From positions 24,189,036-24,253,035 of the forward strand of contig JAGTTD010000012.1 in NCBI GenBank assembly GCA_018398585.1: a stretch of 64,000 nucleotides of DNA, written 5' to 3'. Shown piece after piece: positions 43,777 through 56,076 of this stretch. The position numbers were made by a program, and so were the translations under genes. The notes under the pieces are model-generated. The model made no database searches. It was not told where the DNA came from and saw only the letters and a list, made by a program, of their open reading frames with translations. The stretch is from Simmondsia chinensis (Eukaryota; Streptophyta; Magnoliopsida; Caryophyllales; Simmondsiaceae). The stretch's first letter is position 1. Each line of letters starts with the position of its first letter.

Positions 43777-45074
43777 TTCAAGATATAGATATATTTTTTT
43801 TTAGATTCAATGTTTTATTTTTGGCTCTTGGAAAGACCCAACATGATTGTGCAACACCTAAATTGAGGTTTTATGTTAAAAAGGTTTTGAATTTATGTCC
43901 GCTATTTTCTTGCCCTGTTTGCTTACCAGAAATACAGTGCTGGACAGAAGTTTCTTTCATGACTAGTATTTTCTCTTTTATTGCTGGGGATGACATCTGG
44001 ATCCGAGCTAATGGAGTATCCGTCCAATCTGATCCATTTAGAATGGGTTAGATGTAAAAATGGTTTCAAATGGATTTGAATCACCCGACCCAAATCCAAT
44101 CGGTATATATTAACTGCAGGTATTTTACTTTTGAACTTCAATTCAACTAGCCGACCCCACTTGGATATGTATATTTTTAATATTCAATTCAGAAAGAGAG
44201 GAGAATAGAGCCTGAAAAGGCCCGCCAAGCAAGAAAGTGAACGCTTGTTGGTTTGTTTACTGAAAAGAGAAGGATAACAAACGTTAGCTTGTCTTGGGTC
44301 TTACTTACAATCAAAGGTTTTCACAGCTTCAAGATGAACCAAAAGTAGTCAATTTTCTCTCGGAATCTATGTGGGCTTTTTAGACCCAACTAAACATGGG
44401 AGTCATCCTTTCGAGACCTTGAGGAGGTTTGAAGAAAAAATTAAAGAGCGTGGAAGGTTGGAAGATTCTTTTCTAGGGGAGATGGGTGTTGGTCGTTGTG
44501 GTATTCGACATTATTTCCTTCTTTTGTAAGGATTGGTTTTAGGTGATAGGGAATTTGATAGGATTTTGTCTTTTTCTTTGGTATCTTCAAGGTGCTAAAG
44601 ATGAATAAGAAGCCCTAGAAGAAAGCAAAATGAACGTAACTCCGTAGCTAGTTTATGCTGTTTGGACTTTTCAAACTTAGCTAACTGAAATATGAGTAGC
44701 TAAGAGAAATTGCCTTGGGGCAATCAGCCTAATCTTTGATAAAGTTGCGCAATTGAAGTGGGCAAGTTTGAATCTGCCGATGGAGATTGTATCAATCTTA
44801 GCTGTATTGATAAAACTAAAATAAATTTAAAAATTTTTTTTTAAGATCTCATTAAGAAGAGTGGGAATTTTTTGTGTGAAAACAATGTCATGATGGGGCA
44901 GTGCTTTAAGGATCATGAATGAAATGATTACTTCAGACAAATAAAAGACGCAAATTGCGTAATGAAATTCATGTTAAACTTTAAAACTGAATTTGAAAGG
45001 TTTAACTGCCAACATTGAGTTGGAGAATTAATTTTTTTCTCTATACAAAATAACTATGCTAAATGTGATGGTAA
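43777..45074. other. intergenic segment downstream of TRAPPC2
   Basis: No gene or repeat family recognised. Short frames (95 codons + strand at 43764, 72 codons - strand at 44141) match nothing known. Confidence 0.5.
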
Positions 45075-46938
45075 TAGGTAAAAATGTGAACCACAGAATA
45101 TCCAAAGTAGGTTGTTGAGAATTAGAATCAACCCCGGTGATGAAGACTGTGCTCTTCGCCGCATTCAAGGATAGCCTCGGAAGTGCAGCAGAACATCTCC
45201 CGAATAACTGAAAGATTGCCCTCATCCGCCTGACTAAAAATCATAAGATCATCAGCGAAGCAGAGATGTGTGAGCTGTGTACTATGATGATGTGGGTGGA
45301 ATCGAAACCGCGGATAAGAGGTAGCACTGTGAAGAAGACGCCAAAGTCCCTCCATGGCAAAGACGAACAAGTAAGGGGACAGAGGATCCCCCTGATGAAT
45401 GCCCTGACTCGTGCCAAAAAACCCTTGAAGCTCGCCATTAATAGCGACCAAGAACCTGGCTATGGAAGAACACTCTGCACCTAGTCAATCATAACCTCCG
45501 GGATACCCATACAACGCATAGCAGACAGAATGAAGTCCCAACGCACTATGCCAAATGCCTTGCGAATATCAATCTTCAAAGTACATCGAGGTGACACCGT
45601 CGGAAGGTGATAGCCGCGCATGAGCTCCCGAGGGAGCAAAATACTATCTCAGATCCTCCTCCCAGGAACAAAGGCAGACTGCGAGTTATCAATCAGAAAG
45701 GGAAGAACCCTTTTAAGCCTGTTTGCAATGATCTTAATGATACACTTACATATCACATTGCAACAGGAGATTGAGCGATAGTCGGCAAAGGTGGAGGGAT
45801 TCTCCACCTTTGGAATCAGATTGATATGGGTAGTGTTCAGGGTGCCTAGTATGCGTATTAACTGGAAGAACGAACGGACAACCTGCATCACGGCCCACAA
45901 CATCCCAGGCCCTCTTAAAGAAGGGGGAGGTCTAGTCATCAGGACCAGGAGCCCTATCATCACCCATGGAGAAAAGAGCATCCCACACGGCAGCATTAGA
46001 AATCGGAAGAGTCAACGGTCTAGCCTGATCCTCAGAAAGACGAGCCTAGAAGAGACCCAAGATATCCTCACGAAGCGACCCACTCGGCTCAGTCAACAAC
46101 TCCTGAAAATAAGAGACCTTAGCCTCCGAAATCTCCCCCTTATCATAGGTCCTCACACCGTCAAGATGAACAATAGAAGAAAGTCGGCTTCTAGCCTGCC
46201 GATGGACTGCAAACTTATGGAAGAATCGGGCACCCTGATCCCTTAAGGAAAGCCACTAGATGCGAGACTTTTGATGATAGAAAGCCTCCTCATCCCTGCA
46301 AAGCCTCGAATACTCTCGAGATAAATGACGCTCCTCCACTCGAAGGACCATACTCTCAGGATCGACATTTAAAGCCCTCTGGCCTGCAGCCTAGGTGTCT
46401 CACGCCGCCACCACTCTAGCCGAGATATGACTATAATGTCTAGTATTGAGGGCTTTCAGCTCACTCTTCAGCCACTTCAGCTTCTGAGTGAGCTGATACA
46501 TAAGTGTGCCATCAATGCTAGACTCCCATGCCCTTTGAACCATGGGAAGAAACTCCATGTGATCGGCCCAAAAGTTAAAGAACTTGAAAGAGAGCCACGA
46601 TGTGCAACGCTCTCCAAGTCCTATAACTACAAACAGACAATGGTCAGAGAAGATCTCACGCGGGAGGAACTCGACTGATGAGGCAGAAAAAGCACGCAGC
46701 CACCCCTCACTTACCATACACTAATCGAGACGCTTCAGAATGAGAGCATCCCCGTCCATCCTATTGGACTACACATAGCGCAGCCCAGTATACGGCAGAA
46801 CAGTAAGCTCGGACTCATAACAGAGTCTCGAAAGTCGTCCATATGGCTAGGCCAAGTGTCCCGACCACCACATTTATCGCTAGGACTGAAGATAGCGTTA
46901 AAATCTCCTAAGAGTATCCAAGGCTCCTCTTGAAGACC
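45075..46938 (-). pseudogene. L1-type LINE, inverted 5' segment (endonuclease to mid-RT)
   Basis: On the - strand, from 46938 downward: endonuclease 'PWILLGDFNAIFSPSDKCGG', 'SDHCLFVVIGL' (about 46640), the linker 'WLSLRDQGARFFHKFAVHRQ' (46240), 'DDRAPGPD' (45950), 'LIPKVENPSTFADYRSISCC' (45820) and RT 'GIHQGDPLSPYLFVFAMEGL' (45395), with catalytic box 'LCFADDLMIFSQADEG' (45265-45220) and 'NAAKSTVFITGVDSN' (45165). It stops near 'LDILWFTF' at about 45080. Only a few stops and frameshifts. It continues on the other strand at 46940. Confidence 0.88.
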
Positions 46939-48438
46939 CACTTATCTCTTCGAGGCTTCAGTTCATCCACTGCAAGCCTCTCTTGGATTGCATCTTGGCT
47001 CGCATTCAGCTTTGGACTTCACGGGCTCTTTCTTATGGTAGGCGTTTGCAGCGGATTAGGTCGGTGCTGTTTTCTATTTAGGTCTATTGGTCATCTGTCT
47101 TCATTCTTTCGAAGGCAATGATCGAGAAGATGGAGTTGACTTTTGCTGCCTTTCTGTGGAAGGGCACTTCATTAGTCCCGGGGGGAGCAAAGTTGCCTGG
47201 AGGCATCTTTGTTACCCTCGTAAAGAGGGCAATCTTGGGATTCGCCACCTAACTGAGTGGAACCAAGCTTCTATTACAAAGCACATATGGGTTCTACTCA
47301 CCACGCGTGATTCTCTCTGGCCTCGGAGGATTCATGCAAACCGACTCCATGAGAAGAGCTTCTGGGAGATTGGGCTGACATGGTCGATTCCTTGGTCGTG
47401 GAGGAGCATCCTTAGTGTTTGGTCCTCGTGTGATGGAGCATTCAGACACATCATTGGAGACACTGCACTTTGGGCTGATTACTGGCTACCTTATGGGTCA
47501 CGACCCGCACTTTGACTTCTACTGGTCACCTATGAGGCTTATGCATTTCTGACATTATTGAGGGTGATCCATGGAGGTTTCTGCAGGAGAGGGTTGAGCT
47601 ACTACCTATTTGGGATTCTGTTGAAGTCAGACCTTAGCCAGGTGTAGCTGACCATGTTAAGTGGATGGGTGATCGTTCAGGGATATTCACCACCAGATCG
47701 GCCTAGGAGATGAGTCGTAGGAGGAGGGAGGAGAACTCCATCCATCATCTTCTTTAGTTTTAGTTGTACATTCCGAAGCACTTGTTCATTCTGTGGCTTG
47801 CCTCCTGTGAGCGACTTTGGACCCATGATAGATTGCTGAGACATCAAGTTCAGGGCGCCCGATCTTCATGCGTGCTATGTGGTTCAGATGCTGAGTTGCA
47901 TAGCCATCTCTTCTTTGCCTGCAGTTCTTCTACTTTTGTTTGGTCTAGGGTGTCATCACGCACATCCTTTGCTTGACCTGCTCTTTCTTGGCGTGAGCTG
48001 GTTTCTTGGGCTGCTACTCAGCTTCGTGGACGTGTGGTGGATCATGTTCTAGCCTGCCTTTGCCTCTCTGCGACTGTTTATTTCCTATGGTATGAGGTAA
48101 CCTAAGGATTCAGCGCTCTCAGTCCAGACCTTCTTTAGCTGTTGCTGAGGAGATTATAGGATTGGTTCGTAGCCATCTCATTGCTGTTCCTACTCTTCGT
48201 GGTGCTCAGCGTCACTCTCATCTTATGCATGAGTGGGGGATTGAGCATTAGTTTTATTTGGCTTCTAGCTTTGTTTTGCTTTTGCTATTGCTGGTCATGT
48301 CAACCTTTGATGGTTTTTAGCGTTCTTTGATTCACTAATATAGGCCCTTTTGGCCATGACTTTGAGTATGCCCTTTGTAGACTTCTACATATATTTCTTC
48401 ATATATGGTATTTCTCACTAACTTACAAAAAAAAAAAA
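46939..48438 (+). pseudogene. L1-type LINE, 3' segment (RT C-terminus, zf-RVT, poly-A)
   Basis: The + strand picks up at 'PLISSRLQFIHCKPLLDCIL' (46939-47000), about 10-30 codons after the point where the inverted part ends. Then come 'IEKMELTFAAFLWKG' (47120), 'GLGIRHL'-type sequence (47230), 'WSIPWSWRSILSVW' and the zinc-binding region 'IPKHLFILWLASCERLWTHD' with 'CVLCGSDAELHSHLFFACSS' (47770-47950). It ends in A x 12 (48427-48438). A possible, imperfect target duplication is aggtaaaaatgt (45076) versus aggtaaaatatgt (48438). Confidence 0.85.
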
Positions 48439-49164
48439 GGTAAAATATGTATATTTTTTTTTAATTAAAATCCAATGATTTTTATGTTTTGAGATGGATT
48501 ATGAAAAAAGAATGTAAACAAGTTGAGTCATTTGGCCAAAGTAGTAGCCATCTTGTTTTTCACCTTAAGGTTTATTTTGTTTTGAGTTTGATATGAGCAG
48601 AGAAAAGTTGGCTTGTTTTGTTAAGCGAGCCGAACCTGAGCCCTATAGCATAAGAGTTGCAGCTTGTGATCGCTATGGATCCAAAATCATGAATATTGAG
48701 CTAAACTATTAGCTTAAATGAGTCAAGCTCAAATGATAAACCAATCAATTGTAGCTTATATATTATTAAAAGAGCGAACTAGGCCTAAATAAGTCTAATT
48801 GTTGAATTAGAGTGCAATAGAGTTGAGCTAAGATCGAGCTTGTGACTAGGTTATTTCCAACGTAGTGGAATAATTTTACATTGAGCTTTGAGCTAAAATA
48901 AGCTTGAGCTTGAGTTTACTTGTCCAGGGCTATTCAGAATCTCGACTAAATCAAATTGCATTAGGCGTATTTTTGCCCATCCTCGATCAAAGATTAAGAA
49001 TATGTTTTAGCATTCAGTTTGATCCATCACCAATGCCCTTGTCCACAAGACCATACCTAGACACCCCTTCTCGCTAAGAAGCTAATATGCCTCAATTTTA
49101 TAGATGACCATTGCATCTCACTTATTGCCAACACTCACTGAAGATCCTAGATGAGTAAAGGCTA

Positions 49165-49167
<3 letters not shown>
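48439..49167. other. intergenic, AGCT-rich repeat
   Basis: 48590-48930 contains many 'gagcttgagct', 'aaataagctt' and 'gagctaaa' words, related to 43060-43250. No gene. Confidence 0.45.
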
Positions 49168-49198
<31 letters not shown>

Positions 49199-51225
49199 TT
49201 AATTAAGAGTACAAAGATCAACCAAACCCAACCGGATTGGGGAAACGATCCTCAAAGCAAAAACAAAATCCAGCACAACACAAAGGACAAAGGATAAATC
49301 AAAAGAACAAAAGACTTCAAAGACCACTCCCCTTACTACCTAACACTACCCCCCATATTGGGATTACTACCCAACATTACAAATACACCCAATATAATTG
49401 GCAACCCCTCACTAAGCAAACGAGAAACCTGCAAAAAATAGTCAGAGCCACGCCAAGAGAGGGGATGGTCTAGATACTGCATTCTTGGCCAAACTATCCA
49501 TAATCTCGTTCACTTCTCTAGTCTGATGCATGAATTTTATCGACTCCAACCCTCTGTTTAGTGCTAAGATACAATTAATTAGAAACGCTAGCTTCCATGG
49601 ATGCTTGTCATTTGAGTTGATCTAGTTGATCGCGTTAGGAGAATCTGATTCCACCACCATTGGGAAAGCCAATCCGTAGATGCACTAACCTTAACTGCAT
49701 ATTTGATTGCTAGGACCTCTGCTTCATTACTTTCCCGACACCCATGGGTTTCGAGAGAACACACAAAATCACACCTTTTGGGTCCCTTAAGACGCCTCCT
49801 ATCCTTGATGGACCCAGCTTCCCCAAAGATGATCCATCCACATTCCACTTAAAAGCCCCACACTCCCGAGGAAACCATAAACGTCTCGGATTCTCCCGCT
49901 TGGGGCTCGATCACGTGATAACCCACTTGATGTTGGATGCAATTTGAGACATCGAATATGGAACATATATTGGCTAAGCTTTCACCCAGTGACCAACCCG
50001 AAGTCTCATAAGATTGAAAGTATCTATCCTGCATGCCTTTCTATTTCGGGAAATAATATTATTTCGACCAACCCATATAGTCCAAACAATAGCAAAAAAG
50101 ACATTGAACCATACTTTCCTTTGATAATTACCTATAAAAGGGGTTTCTCAACTTTGATATAAGTCCTTTATACTATTAGGAAGTACAAAGTCAACTCCCC
50201 ACCAACAACATACTTTTTTTCATAGATCCCAAGCAAATGGGCATAAGAGAAAAATGTGGTCAATTGTTTCTTCAAACACATTGCACCCGGGGCATTTAAC
50301 TTCATCTCTAGGAATAATCTTCAATTTTGCCAATTGAGACCTATCATTAATTCTCCCAATCAACACGAATCATATCAAGAGATCCACCTTAGAAGGAATA
50401 AGACGCTTTCACAACCCTTTGAACACTCTCAAATTAGAAGCAAGTTTTAAGTCCGCAAGTGCCCTACATAACTGCTTTACCGAAAAAATACCTTTCGGAT
50501 TAAATCCCCAACACAATCTATCGGATTTGTCAGGACGGAGGAAAACCGGGCCTAGAATTTCATCGAGCTTACCCTTCAGTTCATTCTCATATTGAAAAAA
50601 AGGTCTTCTCCACACACAGCACCACCGCTATTGCTACCTGTCCCACACACCCGTACTAGCTATATTGTTGCCCTTTTGCTCCGATAGAGAGAATAAACGA
50701 GGGAACATTTCCTTGAGAGGTTTATCCCCAACCCAAAAGTCATTCTAAAAAGATGTTTTTGTGCCACACTTGATGGTTACCATTGCCTCTTGATTAATCA
50801 CTTCCTTTATGCAAGGAGACCACCTCCGAACATTACAGATTTTGCCCCGAACACTATGACTTCTCACCTTTTGAAGGTCCAAGATTAAAGCAGAAGCTGG
50901 GATGTTATAAATTGATGAAATTACACATTTCCAAAAGGTTTGACAATCATCAGAGTATCTCCACCACCATTTATACTGTAGTCTGTGTTCTTTTGTATTA
51001 AACCAACCCTGAGACCACCTTAATCTTTCGAAAACAGAATAACATCCCATTTAACAAGGAGAATTTCATCCTTCTCATCTTTATTCCCCCAAAAGAATTG
51101 CTGCTACAACTGTATGACCTTCCTTGCTACGAACTTCAACATTCTAAAGAGGGAGAGTTAGAATAATGGAAGGTTATTGAGCACCATTTTAACTAGCACC
51201 AGTGTTCTGACCCCAACTAGAAGTA
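49168..51225 (-). mobile_element. L1-type LINE, 5'-truncated, - strand
   Basis: The tail is T x 30 at 49168-49197 (poly-A on the - strand). From the 5' side: RT C-terminus 'VRTLVLVKMVLNNLPLF' and 'FFWGNKDEKDEILLVKW' (51215-51060), then 'VRSHSVRGKICNVRRWSPCI' (50860 region), then 'LDEILGPVFLRPDKSDRLCW' and 'GFNPKGIFSVKQLCRALADL' (50570-50450) leading to the zinc-binding region. RNase H follows with 'FGEAGSIK' and 'ESNEAEVLAIKYAVKVSAST' (49820-49680). Endonuclease and most of RT are missing. It differs in sequence from the other two L1-type copies here. Confidence 0.85.
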
Positions 51226-51569
51226 GGATCAAGTGGAACCACTTTCAACTAAAATTTTGCAGCAAATTACAAATTATCAATAGAGGAATGCAGAATATCA
51301 ACTATTCTGCAGAGGAAGGAAACGAAAACTGAGGGGGAGATTAGAATTTAGAAATTTAGGTAGAGAGAAGGGAAAATCGAGAGGGAGAGAGAGAATTTAG
51401 GGAGAAAAAATGTAAATCAATTTTATTACTTCACAATTGAATGAATACAATGGAGTATTTGACACCTATTTATAGATATTACAAAAATAACTAACTAAAG
51501 CAACTAACAAAAGTAACTAAAAATACAAAATTCTGGTATTTTTAGCCATTACCCTAACAAATCCTAACA
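51226..51569 (-). repeat. Ty3/gypsy (chromovirus) 3' LTR
   Basis: On the - strand it starts TGTTAGGATTTGTTAGGG right after a polypurine tract (51573-51585, complement AAGGGGAGGTTAA). Inside is a TATA box CTATAAATAGG at about 51469 and an AATAAA-like signal at about 51425. The far end is hidden by the LINE junction at about 51208-51240. Confidence 0.7.
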
Positions 51570-51775
51570 TTAACCTCCCCTTGAAGCCAATCCTTGCCTC
51601 AAGGATTGAAGGAAGAAAACTGACTCATGAGGAAAGTGTAATCTTCCCATATTGTGTCTTCCTTATCCAAGTTGGACCATTGTACTAAAACTTGCCCAAC
51701 AGACTTGTTGTTGCGTTTCACCACTCTAAGATCAAGGATGGCAATAGGCTCGGCCACCATTACCCCTTCTGTAGT
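51570..51775 (-). pseudogene. gypsy integrase C-terminal chromodomain fragment
   Basis: The - strand reads 'VAEPIAILDLRVVKRNNKSV' and 'VLVQWSNLDKEDTIWEDYTF', followed by 'LMSQF'. This is the chromodomain at the end of integrase in chromoviruses, which binds histone marks and steers insertion. It runs into the polypurine tract and LTR as expected. The rest of pol is missing: the sequence changes to copia at about 51775. Confidence 0.8.
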
Positions 51776-52347
51776 CACTAAGGGTAATCTATCCCTTTAC
51801 TTGTATCTAAGACAAAGACACTAGCAAGGCTTTTTGTTAAGGGATCCGCTAGACTCTGATTTGTATTTTCAAAGTCCATAGTGATCATCCATTCTTTCAT
51901 AAGTTGTTTCACATAACTATGTTTCACACTAATGTGTCTAGAATTTCAATTAGACACCTCACTCTTTATGCATTTCAAAGCATAGGCTCACTATCACAAT
52001 GGATAGAAATATGCAATATTGGCTTCGACACAAAGGAGTCTTATAAAAGTGATCCTTTAATCATTTTGCTTGTTTAATAGAAAAATCAGAGCAATTAACT
52101 ATATAATCATGGTGGAACTAATACATATCTATTTCTTGAAACCCTAAGAAACAACACCCCTACCATGTAGGAATGCCCACTCACTTGTAGAAGTGTAGTC
52201 CTCCTTATCCGATATACAATTGGCATTTGAGTATTCTTCTAAAGTAGAGGAATATCCATTAAAATTAATACAATAATCCATGGTTATTTTAGTACTTTAT
52301 GTACTACATGCCAGAAAAATTTACTTGGATTGCTAGTATATTTACTT
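51776..52347 (-). pseudogene. copia RNase H fragment (downstream part)
   Basis: The - strand reads 'YSSTLEEYSNANCISDKEDY' (52255 down), 'GVVSWVSRN' (52155), 'HISIHCDSEPM' (52020) and 'KIQISLADPLTKSLAS' (51880). These are copia RNase H blocks in order, ending in the 'NLADPLTKGL' motif. There are several stops. Its upstream part is at 52809-52875, displaced by an RTE LINE. Confidence 0.8.
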
Positions 52348-52794
52348 ACCCCATCAGGGACATACCCTAATGAGAGGCTATTTCGGAGGATCCCCATCCT
52401 GAAAAGCGAGAGGGAAAAAAAGCATGGAGAGCATGACAAGCATGGAAGCATCTAACCAAGAGCAAAACGCGAAAGCACCAAGCATCTATAAAAGGGAGCC
52501 TACCTAACGACAACATGCAAGAATATAAATGATGTAAGCTACAAGAAGCAAGGTAGAAATGTGTACAACAAACAGGCATGCAAGACGCCTGGTGGTGCTA
52601 GTACTAGCCTAGAAGTGCTCGACGTTCTTACCTCGCTATATCTGTTACCCCCTATATTAATCCTCAACTGGGTTCTATCTAAGGCCATTTCTTCACTGAG
52701 GTTGAGATAGGCGAGGTCCTGTCGAATTGCTTCCATCCAACTCTTCTTTGGTTGGCCTTTTCGTCTCTTCCCATATGTAATATGGAGTTGTTCG
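52348..52794 (-). mobile_element. RTE LINE 3' part with 14-bp target duplication
   Basis: On the - strand it starts in the C-terminus (GRRKGQ-type basic stretch, then 'EAIRQDLAYLNLSEEMALDR', 52736 down) and runs through the 3' UTR to 'ggtatgtccctgatgg' at the left end. It is flanked by a perfect tagtatatttactt at 52334-52347 and 52795-52808. It splits one copia RNase H remnant into two. Confidence 0.92.
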
Positions 52795-52808
52795 TAGTAT
52801 ATTTACTT

Positions 52809-52875
52809 GGCTTCCAAGAATTAAGTTCATACTCCAATTGTGCTACTGGTGTACCTTCATTTGGTACTAAATATC
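52809..52875 (-). pseudogene. copia RT end fragment (upstream part)
   Basis: The - strand reads 'GTPVAQLEYELNSWKPSKYT', the block that ends RT and leads to RNase H in copia. It joins in sense to 52333 and below when the RTE insertion is removed ('SKYT' then 'NPSKF'). Confidence 0.8.
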
Positions 52876-53841
52876 AATACGAAATATCAACATGTAATCA
52901 ACATACAAACATATAATGACTCCTTTATTATTATTAAACTTGTTATATACGCATTTATCCAATTCATTTTTTGCCTTTTTCCAAAGGTGACTTTAATGAC
53001 TAATAGCATCATAACATATGAATATAAAATGACATAATAGTCTTATTGTCCATGCAACAATTGCATATACATTAAACTCAATTTGAGCATCTTAACATTC
53101 ATTGTATAAATGCATTTTATTTTAACCGATTACATGAAAAGAAACACGATTATTACACCAACTAATTATGGATTACTTAACCATCCATACGCATACGCCC
53201 TTAAAAATGCATGTAGTCATTACCTCAACAGCATTAATTATGATAGGCAATTAAAATTTTCACATGCATGCATGTTTCCATTGGAGTATTACATTGAATG
53301 ACATTGAAAGTCCATGGGAGATATGTGGTTAATTATGAAATCATGAAGGTTGCAATAATCATCATTTCCATGTTCTTTTATTCAACTTTTTTCATCATTC
53401 TTATGCAAGTAAAAGTTTATAAATGGAGGATAGCGATAGAAACACATGTACAACGGTAAAATACACATGCAACGGTAGAAACACACATGCGAATTGTGGC
53501 AATTATATACACGACATGATAATAGGGATCTATATAAAATATAAATAATCATGTAACTTTACCTATTATGATCCACTAATTTTTAATTTCGCTCAAATTG
53601 ACTACTTTCGTGCTCATTGAGCAAACAAATAACATTCATCTTTACAAATTAAAAACCGCAACATTCATGATTGCAACAACATGCATGAATGCATCAACAT
53701 GCATTAACGCTTCAACTTTGTAAGTGCATCAACATATATACATATATACTTAAATTCTTTTTTATTATTATAAATATATATGCATTAAACCTCAATTTAA
53801 TTATTGTTCATATTACAAATTTATACATCAATAAGTTTACC

Positions 53842-53891
<50 letters not shown>

Positions 53892-54668
53892 TTGGTATTG
53901 TCTCAGTGTCTGGTTTTAACAACCAAGCAAAATAAGTATATATATTTTTTTTAGCACAGCCTCAACAATCGGTTTCAACAACCATTAAAACAAGGAATTT
54001 TATATATAAATACATATTTTTTTCCTTTTTGAATTACACGCAAAATACTATGTGGAACATGGAAAATCATGAGTTCTTGACTTTGGTTATGATAGCATAT
54101 GTAAAATTTAATCATGTGCATAATCAACAATGCACAAAAATACTAATTCTCATACATCATAAGAACTTCATGATTTTCACATTATTTGAATCAGAAAATA
54201 TACCTTGATCCATAATGATTTATATAACAAAAGGATCTAATATGACATCTCATTTCTCTTTTAGTCACTTTTTCTAATTTCACAAAGTTCGCCATCAAAT
54301 CACACTAAGAAAAGAAACCATTTTTATCGACGAAATATAAGTCTTAAGATTGTTAGGGAAATATGTAATACAGGTATTGAATTCAATCGCCGGTCCCAAG
54401 GCATGTAGCGAACTATTTTCTTTAAGACTTGTTTCATGAATATCAAAATAGTCTACGGGATACAATGAAACTCAAAAATAATGTGAGAGTAAAAGCGTAG
54501 AGAGGATGGATAATAGAGACTAAAGAATAAGAGAATGATGTTGTTTTTCAAGTGTCTTTTTCCATATTCTTCAAACTTAATTTGATGGGTTTTATATAGA
54601 AGTCTCAAATGTCTCTTCACATGAAGAGATGCAAGCTTTCACAAAAATATAACAAAACTATATTTTGT
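52876..54668. other. AT-rich intergenic DNA, possible old LTR
   Basis: No gene. (TA)n at about 53849-53888. 54340-54640 looks like an LTR leader on the - strand: a TATA-like TTCTATATAAAACCC at about 54600 and flanking AT-rich sequence. No partner was found. Confidence 0.4.
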
Positions 54669-55000
54669 TTATTTTAAAAATACACAAACACTGTCAACCA
54701 TCAACCCCATCAAAGCCATCCATCTCAACCCCTTTCGAATGTTCGAAACTAAGAAGGAAGTTTTATCCTCTATCAAGACTAATCTCGCTGCGCCGTCTTT
54801 TGTAGCTGGAATACTAACCCACTCGCACTCCCCCTTCCCCCAGATTTTTGAGATTAGCTGTTGGTCCACCTTCTTTGTTCTTGTCTCAACTAAACCCAAA
54901 ACATCTGGCTTTTTCGCATTCACAAGAGAAGCACACATACCTTTTTTTTTTTTTTAGGAGTCGATCCCATCCCATTAACATTCCACGCTAACACATTCAT
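54669..55000 (-). pseudogene. LINE endonuclease N-terminal fragment
   Basis: From 54998 down, the - strand reads 'MNVLAWNVNGMGS', a lysine stretch from an A run, then 'CASLVNAKKPDVLGLVETRT' and 'KIWGKGECEWVSIPATKDGA'. This is the start of the endonuclease domain of an L1-type ORF2 with the catalytic 'W/N' and 'ET' positions. It ends abruptly at about 54669; no RT follows. Confidence 0.75.
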
Positions 55001-55327
55001 TAAAAAAAAAATAGAAACACTAGTAAAGAGCCGTTGACTATGAAGTGGATACCATACCCATCTTCACGGGTGCAAACCCATGCCTATATATTCACCCCAC
55101 TACATAAGTATCCGTCATTCGCTTATACCTTCTCCCCCCAATTTTTGTACCCAAGGGCAATTATTTTCCATACCCGCTCACATATATAAATATAAAATTA
55201 CTTTCTATGATCTATTATTTCAAATTTGATGGTATGAAGCACGTATATCCCTTTTTTCATGTCTAATTAATTAACTACAAATTAAGATGGGTAATGCAAG
55301 GTGGATATGGGGTGGGTATGACGGATA
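55001..55327. other. flank of the LTR element; first copy of a local repeat
   Basis: No gene. 55250-55320 ('gtctaattaattaactacaa' ... 'gtggatatggggtgggt') is repeated at 61205-61262 on the far side of the LTR element. Bases 55323-55327 (ggata) are the left target duplication. Confidence 0.7.
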
Positions 55328-56076
55328 TGTTAAAATTTGACTAATAGCAGTGAAATACTGTGAAAATTACTACGAGAATACTGAAATACTGCAGTAAAAG
55401 ATGCTGGAAGAATTGCAAAAAAATTCAAAAATAATTATCAAACATTTGTTAGGAAATAGACCAATTTTCAAGCATGGCAACGAACATTGCAACTAGGAGA
55501 GAGCAATTAGAAAGATCTTACAGAAAGCAATGATATCGCGCCGTGGTAAAGGCCACTGTCCTAAAAGACAATTTCGTCGCTGCTCCGGTGCACACAGTAT
55601 AACCGGCGGCTGTCCTCCAGGATTAATGCGATCCAACTCTTAACGTGCACTCATTAATTGCCGAGTAGGAGCTCCTTGAACTTTGCCCAAATTTTAGGAG
55701 AAAGAAAAATTAGAGAGAGAGAGAGAGACCGAGAGTGTATATCTTTGTTTGTTACAGCTAATGACATATATATGGCGTAGAAAACGGTAACAAGAATTAA
55801 AAAACTGGGTGCAATGAATTCCAACGGCTATAAACGGTAACAGGCATTAAGTCATTGGCTGTAATGAATTCCAACGGCTATAAACCGACGTAATAAATTA
55901 CAACGGCTATATTGTTAATAAATTCCCAATGGTCATAATTTTAATGACCATAAACGACTAGTAAAAGTATCCGAAAAGTAAATATACCCTTTAAGAAAAG
56001 GACCACCCACACTGTTTTTCCAACGTGGGATACACTTACAAAAAACTAAAGATTAGCTTGTATCATTTTTCCAACA
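55328..56076 (-). repeat. left LTR of the non-coding element (3' LTR)
   Basis: It matches 60336-61084 over its whole length, roughly 95 per cent by eye. It contains a (GA)n tract at about 55706-55728, a TATA-like tract (55770) and three to four imperfect copies of 'aattccaacggctataaac' in what would be U3 on the - strand. Confidence 0.92.

Noticed and set aside
45791..46246. 151-codon + strand frame
   Set aside because: Antisense to the inverted LINE segment, which reads as endonuclease and RT on the - strand through the same bases.
51200..51225. Primer-binding site (TCAGAACACTGG) next to the gypsy LTR
   Set aside because: These bases also encode 'VRTLVLVK', an expected block of the LINE RT C-terminus that continues in frame for over 50 codons, so they belong to the LINE.
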